Shown here in pieces: positions 46,528 through 58,546 of a stretch of 64,000 nt of DNA; position 1 is the first letter of the stretch, and every line of letters starts with the position of its first letter. The DNA comes from Bryum argenteum. Its lineage: Eukaryota; Streptophyta; Bryopsida; Bryales; Bryaceae. The stretch spans positions 7,575,601 to 7,639,600 of the forward strand of contig CM073322.1 of NCBI GenBank assembly GCA_037043015.1. The letters are read 5' to 3'. The notes beneath the pieces were generated by a model. The model searched no databases. It saw only the letters and a list, made by a program, of their open reading frames with translations, and was not told where the DNA came from. Both the position numbers and the translations under genes were made by a program.

Positions 46528-47276
46528 CTCCCCTCTCTTTCTTGCGCACAATCAAACTCTCAGCATCTAATCACCAGACCTAAATCAAATAACACAAATG
46601 CCCCCTTGTGGGTATGCTCCAAAATCGCACTCTAAGAGTACTACCACCAATTAAGAGCTCTAGACGATGTGGGTAGCAGGTGACGATATGGGTATTGGAG
46701 AAGAGTGGGTGTAGAAGGTATTGATGAATGAGGGAGTGGCGGGCGTTGTGCAGATTTGATGTAAGGGGAGGTGGGTGGAGGGGGGGTATTGTGAACGGGG
46801 GAGAGGGGAGGGGGGGGCGAATGTCAAACGGGAACGAAGAAGAAAGCGCATGCGGAGGGAGAAAAAGGATGAGCAAAGTCGTGTGGCGATGCCTGACTTT
46901 GACCTCCGCGACTCCGTGACGAGGGTCGTCACCACGCCTCCGCGTCGGCGGCTGACTGCCCACCCTCCTCTGCTGCTGTTGCCCACTCCCATCAATCCTG
47001 ACCTCGCGCTCTGGTCTGCAAAAAGTGCTCCCTCCTCAGCCTTTTTGCTCTTTCAGCATGTGTTACTATTATTAGTGTCACTGGGCTTTCTCGTGTCCAA
47101 AGTTGGTAAGAATGCACTATCAGTGCATCCCTTGTTTGCTTTAGAATATTTACTCCTCTTCGCTTGCATTGCATGTTGTTTGCTCATAGGACCTTTTTTT
47201 TAGCAAGAGTAGTCCTCTCAAGGATTATGTTTGAATGAGTTTTTTCTCTTATGAGGCAAACACATATAATTGAGTA
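46528..47276 (-). promoter_or_regulatory. ACC1 leader and promoter region
   Basis: Just upstream of the ATG the strand is CT-rich on the coding sense, as expected for a plant 5' UTR; a G-rich stretch (plus strand) spans about 46740-46860. Beyond 47000 it becomes ordinary AT-rich DNA. No other gene is visible and no core promoter motif can be fixed. Confidence 0.5.
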
Positions 47277-47277
47277 A

Positions 47278-47694
47278 AGGCCTGTTCGCACTTGGCCTTA
47301 GAGGAGGTCTTAGGAGGGGGTCTTAACTCCATTAAAAAGTGTGTGTTCCCACTTACATTCATTAGTAATTACCAATCCTACATGGATGTCCACATGGCAC
47401 ACTTTAAAGAGTAGGGTATTAGCAAACATTTAGAGGACAAAAGAGCTTTGAGGAATAGTAGGCAATACTTAAGGGAGCACCAATATTGAAAAGATTCTCA
47501 AATTTTCCTCACTTAAGAGTGGTCTTATGTATTGTCCCACTTAAGGGGCCATTACGTAATCCCCTCACTATCGATTACACCTTTACGAACCTCATTGATG
47601 ACACCTTTCCTCAAAAGAAGGTGATCCTCCCCAAATTGTGGGGGTGTTAAATTTTTAGCCATGCTCTTTGCAAAGGCCAAGTGCGAACGGGCCT
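47278..47694. mobile_element. ~417-bp Tourist/Harbinger-like MITE
   Basis: AGGCCTGTTCGCACTTGGCC at the left and GGCCAAGTGCGAACGGGCCT at the right are 20-bp inverted repeats with one mismatch. The GGCCTGTTCG-type end resembles plant PIF/Harbinger MITEs. Flanks are taa at the left and tca at the right, so a 3-bp TAA duplication may have decayed. No coding capacity. Confidence 0.75.
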
Positions 47695-47811
47695 TCATAG
47701 AGTTATCTAGTAAAGTTTTATCATACATACGGTTGGACACTCCATAGCAAATTTTTTGTACTTGTTAGTAAGGGTAAACAAATTCAAATGTGAGAATCTG
47801 TTTTTTAGGGC

Positions 47812-47812
<1 letters not shown>

Positions 47813-47848
<36 letters not shown>
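47813..47848. repeat. 36-bp poly(T) tract
   Basis: An uninterrupted run of 36 T. On the minus strand this is a poly(A) tail directly after a GC-richer stretch (47849-47960), so it may mark the end of a retroposed sequence. I could not identify the source. Confidence 0.8.
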
Positions 47849-47849
<1 letters not shown>

Positions 47850-49300
47850 GTTTGCGAGTGACATTGTGATCTTGGGAACCGCCGGTCAAATCGGGGCGCG
47901 GGAGGTATCGTTGGAAACAAATTCTTTTGTAAAGATGGGGAATATAATTGGATCGCGCAACAGGTTGACGAAGCCTAAGATACAGAATTTTCAAGTTGTT
48001 ATGGCCGCCAATCCACCAAATAGTACAAAAATGACCTTATTTTAGATTTAGCAAGAGAAGCATGGTCAAAGTATTTAGGTGGGCCTAGCAATGCCACAGG
48101 GGCATACTAGTATGCTTACAGTGAGATCATTATAATATTTGTAATGATATCTCTAGCATCAAACCTTATAGGTGGAATTTAACGTTATGAATCCCGAGGT
48201 AATTGATGATCTAGAGTTAGAGAAAGAATGGAAAGTCACAGCGACTTTTAGCATGAGGGACCGATGTAAGAGACTAATCCTATGAGAATTGCCTAGTAGT
48301 TTGTCCAATCAGACTTCTGGTTTAGATCCGCTGTCGATTGCCAGATTGCACAACAATGCAATGCCTCTAGTTAGTCTCTCACTAGCTGCTGAGCGAGCTC
48401 TTTTCCTAGGTGGTTTGAAGGTCTTTGCGTAATGCTTGGATGCTTGTTGTGGCAGTAATATCTCCAACCTCACTTAATTGTTTTTTGTGTTGATGTGTGG
48501 AACCAAGCCATTACAAGGGTTTTATCCTTACTTCAATTAGTTTCTAATGATACTAGTGTGGAGTGAATGAGTGTCATTAACTCTATCGCTGCCTAAATAA
48601 AAGAAGGAGAAATAACATCTTGGTAGAAGTGAGTCAAGCATTTTATTTGCTAATTATTTTCTTATTAAAGGTAAAACCTTCTAGGCATTCTAATTTTTTT
48701 GAAATCCACAATTGTTACTATATTTTTGTCAAATTAGAAGTTCTTTACTCTCAATGTTCAAAACCTCAAGTTAGAGCATGCTAAAATTTGCCCAAATCAT
48801 AGAACTTTCTCATTTTTTTCTTATTGTCTAATAGTATAAACTTCAAAATTTCACTAGAAATTCGAATTTTATTTTGTTCAAGTTTGATATTTTCTACATG
48901 AATAACAAGGTACTAAGGCATATATCCACCATATGTACATTTTATTCACTTTATTTTCATAAGCATTTATAATATCAAACATTAGCCTTTGTAAATGAAT
49001 TATCTTGTGGAATAGTAGCTTCTCATAAGGCTTTACATGTCTCACAAGGGAAAAAATCACTTCAAGGGTATCACCTAAGGAACAAGAATGTGAAAAAACA
49101 CAAACTCTATACAAACTATTTTTTTTATTCTTATACCTTTTCTGTTTCAATTGTGTTTTTCTCACAAAATTGCATATTCCTTTTTTTTACTATAAGTGTT
49201 CAAAGAATTTCAACTCCAACATTGTGAAATTACAATTGGTGCATAATACAAAGCTAAGATGTGGTCTAAATATACAAGTTACATGCTATGGTCCTATAAT
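47849..49300. other. AT-rich intergenic DNA, no gene seen
   Basis: Apart from the GC-richer first 110 bp beside the poly(T) tract, nothing is recognisable. Confidence 0.5.
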
Positions 49301-49314
49301 ATTGTTGGTATGTC

Positions 49315-49444
49315 ATGTGGGCATATCACCAAGGGTAGGTCGAACGGACACTATATTCACGCCAACCCATAAGGATGGTATATTTCCTCTTCTTCTTACA
49401 TACTATGTTCTCCAAATTATATATAAAAAAAAAAAAAAAAAAAA
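49315..49444 (+). mobile_element. Candidate SINE 3' end with poly(A) tail
   Basis: gggtaggtcgaac, ggacactatattcacgccaacc and cttcttctta match the fragment at 30655-30745, and here the copy runs into tatatat followed by about 20 A (to 49444). A conserved 3' domain plus poly(A) fits a retroposed element. The 5' tRNA-like part is missing. Confidence 0.5.
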
Positions 49445-49626
49445 TGAAAAACTTGGGTCAAAAGTAGGTCATTATCAATATAGATCATAATTATAAAACC
49501 ATTTTATTTCAGGGAATGATCCTTAAATGTTTAATCTATTAGGTCAAGCGAAAGACACTTCAATTTTCTTATGAAATGTATTAATCAATTGGAGAGTTGT
49601 TGCATTCACTATAAACTTTATGTCAG

Positions 49627-49867
49627 TTAACCCTTAAACGTCATATGCTTTCCTGATACCACACCCAAAATCTCTTTTAAACTCCATTTTTAGCATTATT
49701 CTATTTTTAATTTGCTTGAGCTCTATTCTAAGAAAGTATAGATCTCTTTAAGGTGCTCAGTTTGGAATTCTAAAAATTCCATTTGGTATAATGGAGTGTA
49801 AGTTATGAGCAAGATTCTCTCAAAAAAAACCCAACCCCTCGGGCTGGGTCTGACGTTTAAGGGTTAA
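49627..49867. mobile_element. 241-bp piggyBac-like MITE with exact TTAA
   Basis: TTAA CCCTTAAACGTC at the left and GACGTTTAAGGG TTAA at the right are a perfect 12-bp inverted pair with intact TTAA on each side. The interior is unlike families A-C, so this copy defines a further subfamily that shares only its ends. Confidence 0.85.
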
Positions 49868-50214
49868 ACCGTATTTCATAGAAATAGCTAATGAGCTTTT
49901 TTTAGATTATAATTGCGCATGTTGAAAATAACTTTAAGGTGTTCACACATGTTTTGTTGAGCTTGGAAGATTTTCATCCCACTCCTTTCCCTATACATAA
50001 AAGAATATGATTTGTCTCTCTATCTTTGGCAATCCATACATGTATGGCCACGGTCATCGTCATTTTGGTCATGTATACACGGCATGAAGAGTTTGCGTAA
50101 GTGGTATGTGATTGTTATTAAGAGTTTATGAGGTCCGAATAGTATAACAAGGGGTTATAGGAATAAGGAATGTGGAATATGAAAATGAGAGTAAAGGAGT
50201 AAATGGGAGATCGA

Positions 50215-50470
50215 GGGAACATCATAGAGGAATTAGGAACCGAGGAACAAAGAATAGGAACCAATAAAGGATGGAACCACAAACAAATAATGAGAACCAA
50301 TATCAAATAATGGGAACCAGGAACAAATGATGGAAACCAAGAAGGGAAGTTGTGAAACGGGAAACTGGGAATAAAGAAGAGGGAACTAGGAACATGAATT
50401 TGGAGGTAGACAACCGATAAGAAAAAATGGAGAACGGGAACAAGAACAAAAGGCAATGAATTGGGAATAA
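50215..50470. repeat. Degenerate purine-rich short repeats (ggaacc...aataatg)
   Basis: Words such as aggaaccaa, gggaaccagg and aacaaataatg recur at irregular intervals of about 20-30 bp, with little C or T except in the accented words. It reads as an old, decayed minisatellite. Confidence 0.6.
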
Positions 50471-52035
50471 GGGAAAGAAGGAACGGAGGACATACTGAAA
50501 ATCTTTATAAACATGGGGAATCTAGAAGAAGGGGACAGAAGACATACTATAAATCTTAAAAAGCAGGGGGACGATTAATGAGGGAATTGAGGATAGTGGG
50601 TAGAATTTGAAGAGCACTATATAAAGAGCTCACCCATCGGGACGAGGAGGACCTTACTTACAAATCACTTAAATACTCGTCATCACACATTCATGTTATG
50701 AAGTGCATTCAAGCTCTTGGCTATTGGCGCATTGAGGCCCGTTACTTATAGTTGTGCATTATTCTTACTTTAAATTTTACATACAAATTGTCATCCAAAT
50801 TATTGTTCATTTTCACATTGTTTTAAGGCGCAATACCTTTTGTGGTACGAATTGGTGTTCCAAATAGGTGTGCTTGGAGGATCCATATTCAACAAAGACA
50901 TAAAGTTTAAGGCACAAGGCAAAACTATGGAAACGGAAAACATCACATACTACATGTGTTTGAAGCTTCAAGTGTTGAAGAGGTGAGACAAAGAGTGGTA
51001 CAACAGTTATAAGACCTTCAATGTCAAAGAGATGACTAAAAAAGAATACGAGAAGAGATGAGAGAAGGAGCAATTTTAAGAAAACTAACCTTGTTTTATG
51101 AAATTGGCGCAATATTTTTTTAACTTTTGCACCTTGGCGGTCAAATTATTACATAATTTAATGAATACTTGATGATTTTGCCTTGTGCTTTTACGTATCA
51201 CTAGAGGCCTATATCTACGAGTTTCCAACATAGTTACTTTGCAACTTTGATGCGACTTCTTTACATCCACACTTTGAATCTAATTGGCTTCTTATCTCCT
51301 CAAGTGGGAATATGCACGTAATTAACTCCTTAACAACCAAGTGTTTTTTATCATTTTCAAACTCAAACACTATGCCTTTTGACCATCTTGTGGAGATTGA
51401 AACAAGGCTAAAATAGTTGATTTTTTAAATATTTTGGAAGACATATTCTACTTTGTGCAAAGGGAGACTTAATGATTGTTGCCTCGAACATTTTGTTCAT
51501 GTTTTTTTCCATGTAAATAACTAAGTTGAGAATGCAAAATTGTAAAGACTCCTTCCACTCTTTGAACCTTCAAGCAATTTTTTTGAAGGCAACAATTTCA
51601 TTTCTCACGTGGTCTTTTCAACCGTCAAAAATAGGCCTTTGTATTCTATTTTCAGCACGCACCCATGTGAACAGTCAAGCTTTTCTCTAGGTTTTATATG
51701 TCCTATGGGGGCATCTTTCATGTAAATATGTACCTAACTTGCCTAGGAAAAAGAATATGAAGAGTCTAAGATCAAATTTACTTTTGAAATGGGCTTCAAA
51801 GCACTCCTTTTCCTTTTAGCAACAAAGCATAAAAACTTCTTTTTTGGACTTTAATATTATTATCTTACAATCGGTGAAGAAGTTTGGAGTGAGAAGTTTG
51901 GAGTGAGATCTAATCTATCTAAATACTATATCCTATGGTCACAATCCTCAAAATACATTAAAAGTGACAAATCCTTGGCTTACATTGATAAAGTACAACC
52001 CAAAGTGTTAAAATCAAGCCTAGTAGCTTTTGGGG
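50471..52035. other. AT-rich intergenic DNA, no gene seen
   Basis: No recognisable gene. Several open frames under 100 codons have biased AT composition and no motif. Confidence 0.5.
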
Positions 52036-52500
52036 TTCACCCCTAAAATCAACTAAGGCCATTTTCTGGTCGTTTGAAGGTTGGTCAGCCTCCAAATTAC
52101 TATTTTTTGCTTGCACAAAGTTGAAACCTTTTGTAAAATGGAAAGTTTTGCATACCTTTCCAAAAAGTTATTTCACGATTCAAAATTACTCATACTTTAA
52201 GGGATATCCACTGTCAAAGTTTTAAAACACTACTTAAAATGTGCCCAAAATTGCCCAAATTGAGATATGTTCATTTATTCTCAAAATCTGCCCAAGATTG
52301 ATCAATACGCAGAAAATTTAAAAACTCACCATAAATTGAGATTTAACTGCTTTCCAAGTTTTGTTTTCATCACATGTAGAGAAGATAGTTAGGCATGATC
52401 TTACTACGCACGGATTTTCAATCCAATCTTTTTTCACATGTCATTTTTATTTACAAAGACCAGCCTCTGTAGTTGAATCTTAACATACCCCACGTAAATA
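52036..52500 (+). mobile_element. Family B piggyBac-like element, right end lost
   Basis: Starts ttca CCCCTAAAATC and aligns with the reverse complement of 31595-32044. The right terminus could not be found, so the end coordinate is approximate. Confidence 0.5.
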
Positions 52501-52683
52501 ATCGAGCGTTCCGTTAGGTTCTGTAGGTCACATGAGAGTAAAAATTGCATGGACACGTTCCTCACTCACTTAGAAACAAGAATGAAAAGAGCCACAAGTC
52601 AAATTTTCTACCAACAATGATTTTTTTGGGCCTCAAAAAACTGAATACTGAATACTGATAGATAGAAACTCTTGTCTCATTCT

Positions 52684-53012
52684 AAGGAGCCAGCGTGAAT
52701 GAAGTATCCCTTCATAATGCTAATAACCCGATGCCCACCGAACAAGAGGAAATTGGAGCAATACTACTTTCCCCTTTCAAGGGTGGACTCTATAACTACG
52801 CTAGTTTCTAGCTAGTTACTAGTACGTGTCTTGAAGATACTAGACATAGTATTACCCCAAAGGGCTTTGAGGAACCCATACAACTCGGTTCAAGGACCCG
52901 ACACCATAGTTGGGTGGACTATGGTGGTGAGCACCACACCGACATGCGGAATAGAACCCATGACCTCCTCATTGGTGGCCATGAGCCTCAACCACCAAGC
53001 TAAGGCCTGTGA
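52684..53012 (-). mobile_element. Candidate tRNA-derived SINE
   Basis: On the minus strand TAGCTTGGTGGTTGAGGC (53002-52985) fits a pol III box A with one mismatch, and GGTTCTATTCC (52958-52948) fits box B GGTTCRANNCC with one mismatch, at normal spacing. Downstream lies a conserved block (tacttcattcacgctggctcc) shared with 30405-30562. There is no poly(A) at the 3' end. Confidence 0.55.
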
Positions 53013-53017
53013 TGCCC

Positions 53018-53383
53018 TTAACCCTTAAACGTCAAAGGTGACCCGAGGGGTCGTTTTTTAACAGAATCTTCTCTGTAGCTCTCAATGTACTTAACTTTTC
53101 ACTTATATTTTGATGTCAAACTGGTCACCTTCTTACGATGTATTTAACAAATTTACGATTGAAATCACAATTTGTATGAGTGATTTTGTGGTTTGAAAGG
53201 ATTGTGGTAGGTAGGTTGGGGTTGTACAATACTTGTAGGAGGTTGCAAGCTCATCATTCATTGGATCATTCATGATGCCCAAGTTCAAAAAGTGCACTAT
53301 TCATGATGCCCGAGTTCAGAAGATGTTGTGGTCCAATACCAGTGGGCTGCCCAAATCCGTATAGCCTGACGTTTAAGGGTTAA
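53018..53383 (+). mobile_element. 366-bp piggyBac-like MITE with exact TTAA, family C
   Basis: TTAA CCCTTAAACGTC at the left and GACGTTTAAGGG TTAA at the right are perfect. The interior matches 32431-32801. It is the best-preserved family C copy and lies 6 bp from the SINE-like box A side. Confidence 0.9.
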
Positions 53384-53764
53384 GAACCTAACATAGAATA
53401 GGGTTTTCCAACTCCAAGCTAGGGTTAAGGAAAAAGAAGCCCTTGTAAGTTATTGCGAAGAAGCACACTTTCACCCACATTTGTCAAAGAAATCCTCCCT
53501 CCTTTGAGGAACAGGTGCCTAACGTGACTGAGTCAATTGTGGGAGGTTACTGTATGCTCAACCTTTTCTGACAGGAAGCCGAATAAAGTAGTGAAATAGT
53601 GTGGGCCATACCAACGTCATGTATTAGAAGTGCCAACTGGGCTTTGCCTTGACCACGTAGACTCTCATCTCGGACAAAAGCATTGTGAGAGTCAACTTCG
53701 TCATCCCCTCCCCTTTCAGTTGGGATTATTGATTCTTGCATAAAAAAGCCACATGCTATGCACT

Positions 53765-54031
53765 TTATCCCCTAAAGATTCTTGATACAAAATTGTCTAG
53801 ATTATCACAAAGGACCCTCTTCACCTTCAGGTCAGGAAAACTCAATCTAAGCATTAATTAGAAGATCCAACCGTAGGTTCTCGAAGTTAACTTGACTCTT
53901 TACTTGTATGTCAAATTTGAACCGTTAATGTTTCTCGGATTTTGAGATTATAATAGTCAAAGTTGACTGACTTTTTTCCTTGCGGAAATCCCAAAAAACC
54001 ATTTTAGCTTTCTTGGATCTTTTGTGTTCAA
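53765..54031 (+). mobile_element. 267-bp family A piggyBac-like MITE, decayed ends
   Basis: Starts ttat CCCCTAAAGATTCTTG and ends with a decayed GGATCTTTTGTG tcaa. The interior aligns with 34563-34830 over its whole length. Confidence 0.75.
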
Positions 54032-54494
54032 TCCGCTATAAACTTTATTTGCTGGATACGAAGAAAGCACACCATGAATTGAAATTTGATTGGAAAAAGT
54101 ACAAAATTAGGATAATTGGGGTGACAGGGTCCCTTTTTTTTGTTAAAGTAAAGTTAGTGCCCACAATGCAAGTATTCTCTCTCCTGGAAGATGAGGAACA
54201 ATGTTAGAATTAGGAAATGAATGCAGAAAGCGTGACCCTCTCTTTTTGGCTTTGGGCTCTTTTGCAATGACTTGACTTTCTGAAGTCAACAACCAAGAGT
54301 GGTGACTTTGAAACGAGGCTGAAGCAATCGTTGGAAACCCGACTTTCACTCACCATTGGAATGTGTTTGATTGGTAGCACCAAAAAGGAGCCTATGGATG
54401 CAATAACATAGTATTAGGGTCAATGGACCAAGTGCTATGACCAAGAAAAATTAAAATTTATTTTTCATGATCATGGTTCTTGGTCAAGAGTTGT

Positions 54495-54752
54495 GACCAT
54501 AATAAATCAGAAATGGGTTTTGAGTGGCTTGGTTACTCTTGAATTTAGACTGGGACAATTTAAGGTCTAATGTATATCCTCATCGTTCTCTCTTTTCCCA
54601 CCCCCTTTGTCATGAAAATTAAATCATTTTCTTGACCATGATAAATCAGAAATGGAATTTTGAGTGGCTTGGTTACTGTTGGATCTAGACTGGGAGAATT
54701 TTAAGCTCAATTCTCTAATATAAATCCTCGTCATTCTATCTTTTACCCTCCT
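54495..54752. repeat. ~139-bp period tandem duplication
   Basis: gaccat-ataaatcagaaatgg and gagtggcttggttact occur at 54495 and again at 54634, with diverged continuation to a CT-rich stretch in both copies. Confidence 0.75.
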
Positions 54753-55184
54753 CCTTTTTTTCTCTTTTCTTTTTGAATGATTAAACATTGGCCAATCAAT
54801 GAATTTTGAGCCTCATGGTCTCCTTGAGTGTAGTTGAGTCGAGGCGGTTGCTTAGATTCAAGTGTAATCAAGGAGACGATGAAAACATTATCCATTATGA
54901 AAAAGTTAGCATACTTTGGCGACCTCAAAGTTAGTGGTCATTCTCCTTTTTTCAAGGTAGTGAAAAGCCAAATGGGACCAAAAGCATTTTACTCTCCAAT
55001 CACAAGTTTTGGAAGGTTGTGGTCAATCTTCATGGTCCATAGTGTAAAATGACCCTAACTGATGGTTTAGAGATGTATGTAATAGGTGATATCGTCAATT
55101 CTCTGGGCTTTATTTATGTTGAGAGTTGGGTGCATGTATGTTTTAGGAATACTTTCCACAATTGCTAATTTAGTTGGTTGCATT

Positions 55185-57552
55185 GACCTCATTGTTTTGA
55201 CACTGCTATTTCTTGAGGCCTCTTTAAACAAGGGGCCAAGCCATTGATGGGGCTGATCTATGGCCATATCCTCTCTTGTCATTGGTCAAAATCTTGAAAT
55301 TGGCCCAGAGGGCTTTACATAGGGAGTTAAGGCCAATTTTATGAAATATTATTATGATGGGTGGAGGACAAGATATGACACGCTCTGCACTTCAAAAGTT
55401 GGGAAATACAAGAATGAGAGGCCAATTCATGGCTTAGAAGCCGTTTCTTAATTTCAATTCAAAATCATTTTTTCACTAAAATACTTTAGTGTGAACAAAT
55501 TAAAAACATGGAATGTTACGAAGATGGATTCCTTCTTATGAGTTGTCGAATTGGGTTGACATAGAGACAACAATTACCTCATGGGCACCATCTTCAAAAT
55601 TCGAGACTTGTATGGTTGAAAAAACTATTGCGCAAAAAGAGATATTTATTCCAAAAGCAATGACTTTTCATCTTTTGGAGCACATGGCAAATCAATCTCA
55701 TACAGAAAACGATAAGCAAGTGGACAACAATGCAGATGCAACAAAAGAAAATGACTTCGAGTAGTTGCAAATTATTATAGAAGTTTTAGATTTAGAATAT
55801 ATACATACATATATATACATATATCCTATCTTCCTAATCTAAACATGTATGAAACTATGAGATGTACCTAAGGTTGGAATTTTGACATTTATTCCGGGTT
55901 GCATTGGTAAAAAGTGCAATTTTTGCGAATTTGTTTTCTGGAATCTCTAAATCACCTGAACTCATGAGGGAGGGAGCAAATGCGGTTTTCAAAGGCCATG
56001 AGCGGTTTCCCTCAATACTGTGTTTGTAATTAATAATACAAATTGACCTCACGACCTTGATTTTCCTTCTAAAAATCGGCCCCAAGGGCTTTGTACGCGG
56101 GGGAGTTGGCTCCCACTTTATTAATTGTTTAATGTGTTCTCAAAGTGATCCATGGAGCTAATTGGGCTCAAAATGTGAGTGAATTAGCTTGGAGATTTGT
56201 TGGCCTTGATTCCCATGTAAAGCGTCCCTTATCCATAATTTATAGTAAGTATGCACAATGTTATTTCTACATGTCAGGTTCTAAGACATGTTCGACTTCT
56301 TTAAGTCGATGCTTTCCCTTTTAAATGAGGTCTAAGAGCCGCTCTACACGAGAGGCAAAGCCAAGCATGGGGGCAATGGAAGGCCAAATGAAGCCTTGTC
56401 ATTGCTCCAAAATTTAAAATTGACCTGAGGGGCCCTACATGGGGAGTCAAGGCCCATTTTTCAAAATAATGTTTTAATGCTTGGGGGACAAGATTTTACA
56501 CGGTCCGCGCGCCAAAAATCGGGTGATACAACAATAGAAGGATGTTTCATCGCCTAGAAGCCCTTTCCAAAATTCAAGAAACATTTTTTCAACAAATCAA
56601 TATCGTTGGATGGTAGCTCAATATGAACGGTGATTATTTCGCTTCTTTCACCATCATCCTCTTCCACTTGTTCATCCTTTTCTTCCTCTTCTTGCTTGAG
56701 CGTTGTTTTGGGATTCCTTGGTTTTTGCTGGACTTTGAAATAGCATGGAGGGTCCATCTTCTCAAATCCCCGGATGGAGTAGTAAGGATTATAATGCCTC
56801 GCATAGGGCTTATACTTTGGAATTGCACGCATTTGAATCCTTTACTTGTTGTTACAACAAAACCTTATAAATTCAGAAATTCCATAGATTTTTAGCAGGT
56901 CAATTGGTAGTACTCCACCTCCTTTGATTTCAGGGTTTCGTACACCGTCAAAGAGGAGTTTTGTGGAGATTGAAGAAGACAACAATTTCGAGATCATTGC
57001 TCTAGTTGCTTGCAAGAAAAAGGTTGTTCCCAATGAAGGAGCCAGATACCACACAAGTACTCAAAGGTTTTCAAAATAAATGTGAGGTGCAGCTCCCAAA
57101 CAATTGGTTTTCTAAAAGGAAGGTTTTCCTATCCCACATACAAACACTTCATGCCACCCTTGAAACACCATCCCCTTCCACCATGAAGGAAAACATTATA
57201 GTCATGGCACTATAATGTTGGGCCAAGGCCAATTCTTGCAAAATTGCAACCATGAAAAGAACATGCCTATAGGCCATGAAGAAAACAAGGGGCACTAAAC
57301 ACCTTATGCCTCCTCTCACCCATCTTCACCAAAGATAAAGAAAAACATGGAGATAGGTTGAATTTGTCGATAAATCCTCTTATGGCCTCTAGAAACGGCC
57401 CTAGGGGCTTTACACATGGGAGAATTGACCTCCGCTTTATTAATTTTATAATGCATTCATCAAGCGGCGAATGGAGCCAATTTGACTCAAAATAATAAGT
57501 GAATTGGCTTGGAAATTTGTTGACATCGATTCCCCATGTAAAGCGTCCCTAA
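55185..57552. repeat. Decayed dispersed/tandem repeats, four related blocks
   Basis: A block of the form ggcc-aggggctttacat-gggag followed by ttaaggcc or ttattaatt recurs at about 55300, 56066, 56420 and 57390. The pairs 55185-55510 / 56320-56610 and 56066-56231 / 57390-57552 align over 150-300 bp each. No coding domain survives; the frames at 55513-55764 and 56554-56832 are unrecognised. Confidence 0.6.
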
Positions 57553-57609
57553 ACTCAACGACTGGAATCATGTTTATACTACCATGAAGTTTGTATGCTT
57601 TGGTTCAAC

Positions 57610-57808
57610 TTAACCCTTAAACGCCCAAGCAAGCCCGAGGGGCTTGATTCCAACAGAATCTTCCGTGTAGCTCTCACTGTACTCAACTTTTCACTTATAT
57701 TTTGATGTCAAACTGGTCACCATCTTATGATGCATTCAAAAAGTGAATTTTTACAATTCAAATCACAATTTGTATGAAGGATTTTGTGCTTTGAAAGGAT
57801 TGTGGTAG
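57610..57808 (+). mobile_element. 5' half of a family C MITE cut by the LTR retrotransposon
   Basis: Starts TTAA CCCTTAAACGCCC and matches 32431 and 53018 up to aggattgtggtag, where the retrotransposon LTR begins at 57809. The missing half should lie beyond the 3' LTR outside this window. Confidence 0.85.
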
Positions 57809-57888
57809 TGTTAACCGGGGATTTACCTAGCCAGTAAAAGAGTAAATGTGCTAGTAGCCTACTAAGACCACTAGACTTTAGAGTCCGG

Positions 57889-57974
57889 GGATGAAATCCT
57901 GTTCTGGGATGAAATCATGTCCTGGGATGAAATCCTGTTCTGGGATGAAATCCTGTCCTGGGATGAAATCCTGT
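57889..57974. repeat. 18-bp tandem repeat in the LTR, five copies
   Basis: ggatgaaatcctgtyctg repeats five times with C/T alternation near the end and one catg variant. Contiguous copies without spacers exclude a CRISPR-like array. Confidence 0.9.
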
Positions 57975-58262
57975 GGATGGATGAAGGCGGCTAGGGTTGG
58001 AGATTAGGGTTTGGCGGCGAGGGTTTGGAGGGCTTTGGGAGCTCGCTCTCTCTCTCTCTCGTGCTGGAGCTAGGAGGGTGTGTGTGTGTGTGTGGAGTGT
58101 TGGATAGTGACAGGAACTACGGCTTAGGTCAGTTCATGGTACGTGGAAGGACCAGGTAGCACTGGCAGGGCAGTAAATGCTTGTACCACTACCATTTTTT
58201 TCAATAACATTATGAAAGAATTTGTATGTAAAGGTGTTAAACTTAAGTGTTGAGATTTCCGT

Positions 58263-58460
58263 GTTAGTTGAGAGTAGTATTGGGGAAGCGATATTGAGAG
58301 CGCGATATTGGGAAGCGATATTGAGAAAGCGATATTAGGAAGCGATATTGAGAGCGATATTAGAAAAGGCGATATTTGAGAGCAGCGATGAGAGAGCGAT
58401 ATTAGGAAGCGATATAGAGAGCGATGATCGGGAAGCGATATTAGGAGCAGTATTGAGTGA
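58263..58460. repeat. Degenerate ~15-18 bp repeats (agcgatattgaga) in the LTR
   Basis: agcgatatt followed by gaga or aggaa recurs about ten times. Units alternate irregularly in length, as in a decayed minisatellite. Confidence 0.85.
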
Positions 58461-58546
58461 CAGTGCATAGAATTTTTAGGGTTTCAGAGAGTCACAACCT
58501 TATAGGTAAGGTATTTGGAGGGATATGAAAAATACCACCTTCACAT

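Larger units (their letters stand above)
57809..58545 (+). repeat. 5' LTR
   Basis: Begins TGTTAACC and ends CCTTCACA directly before the primer binding site, so the TG...CA limits are consistent. The 5 bp before it (ggtag) is the predicted target duplication. Inside are two tandem arrays and CT/GT microsatellites (about 58046-58094). The matching 3' LTR is outside the window. Confidence 0.8.

Noticed and set aside
55513..55764. 83-codon frame in the repeat field
   Set aside because: Unrecognised, within decayed repeats; coding use not supported.
57889..58460. Short regular repeats resembling a CRISPR array
   Set aside because: Units are contiguous, without unique spacers, and lie in a plant LTR. 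They are minisatellites.
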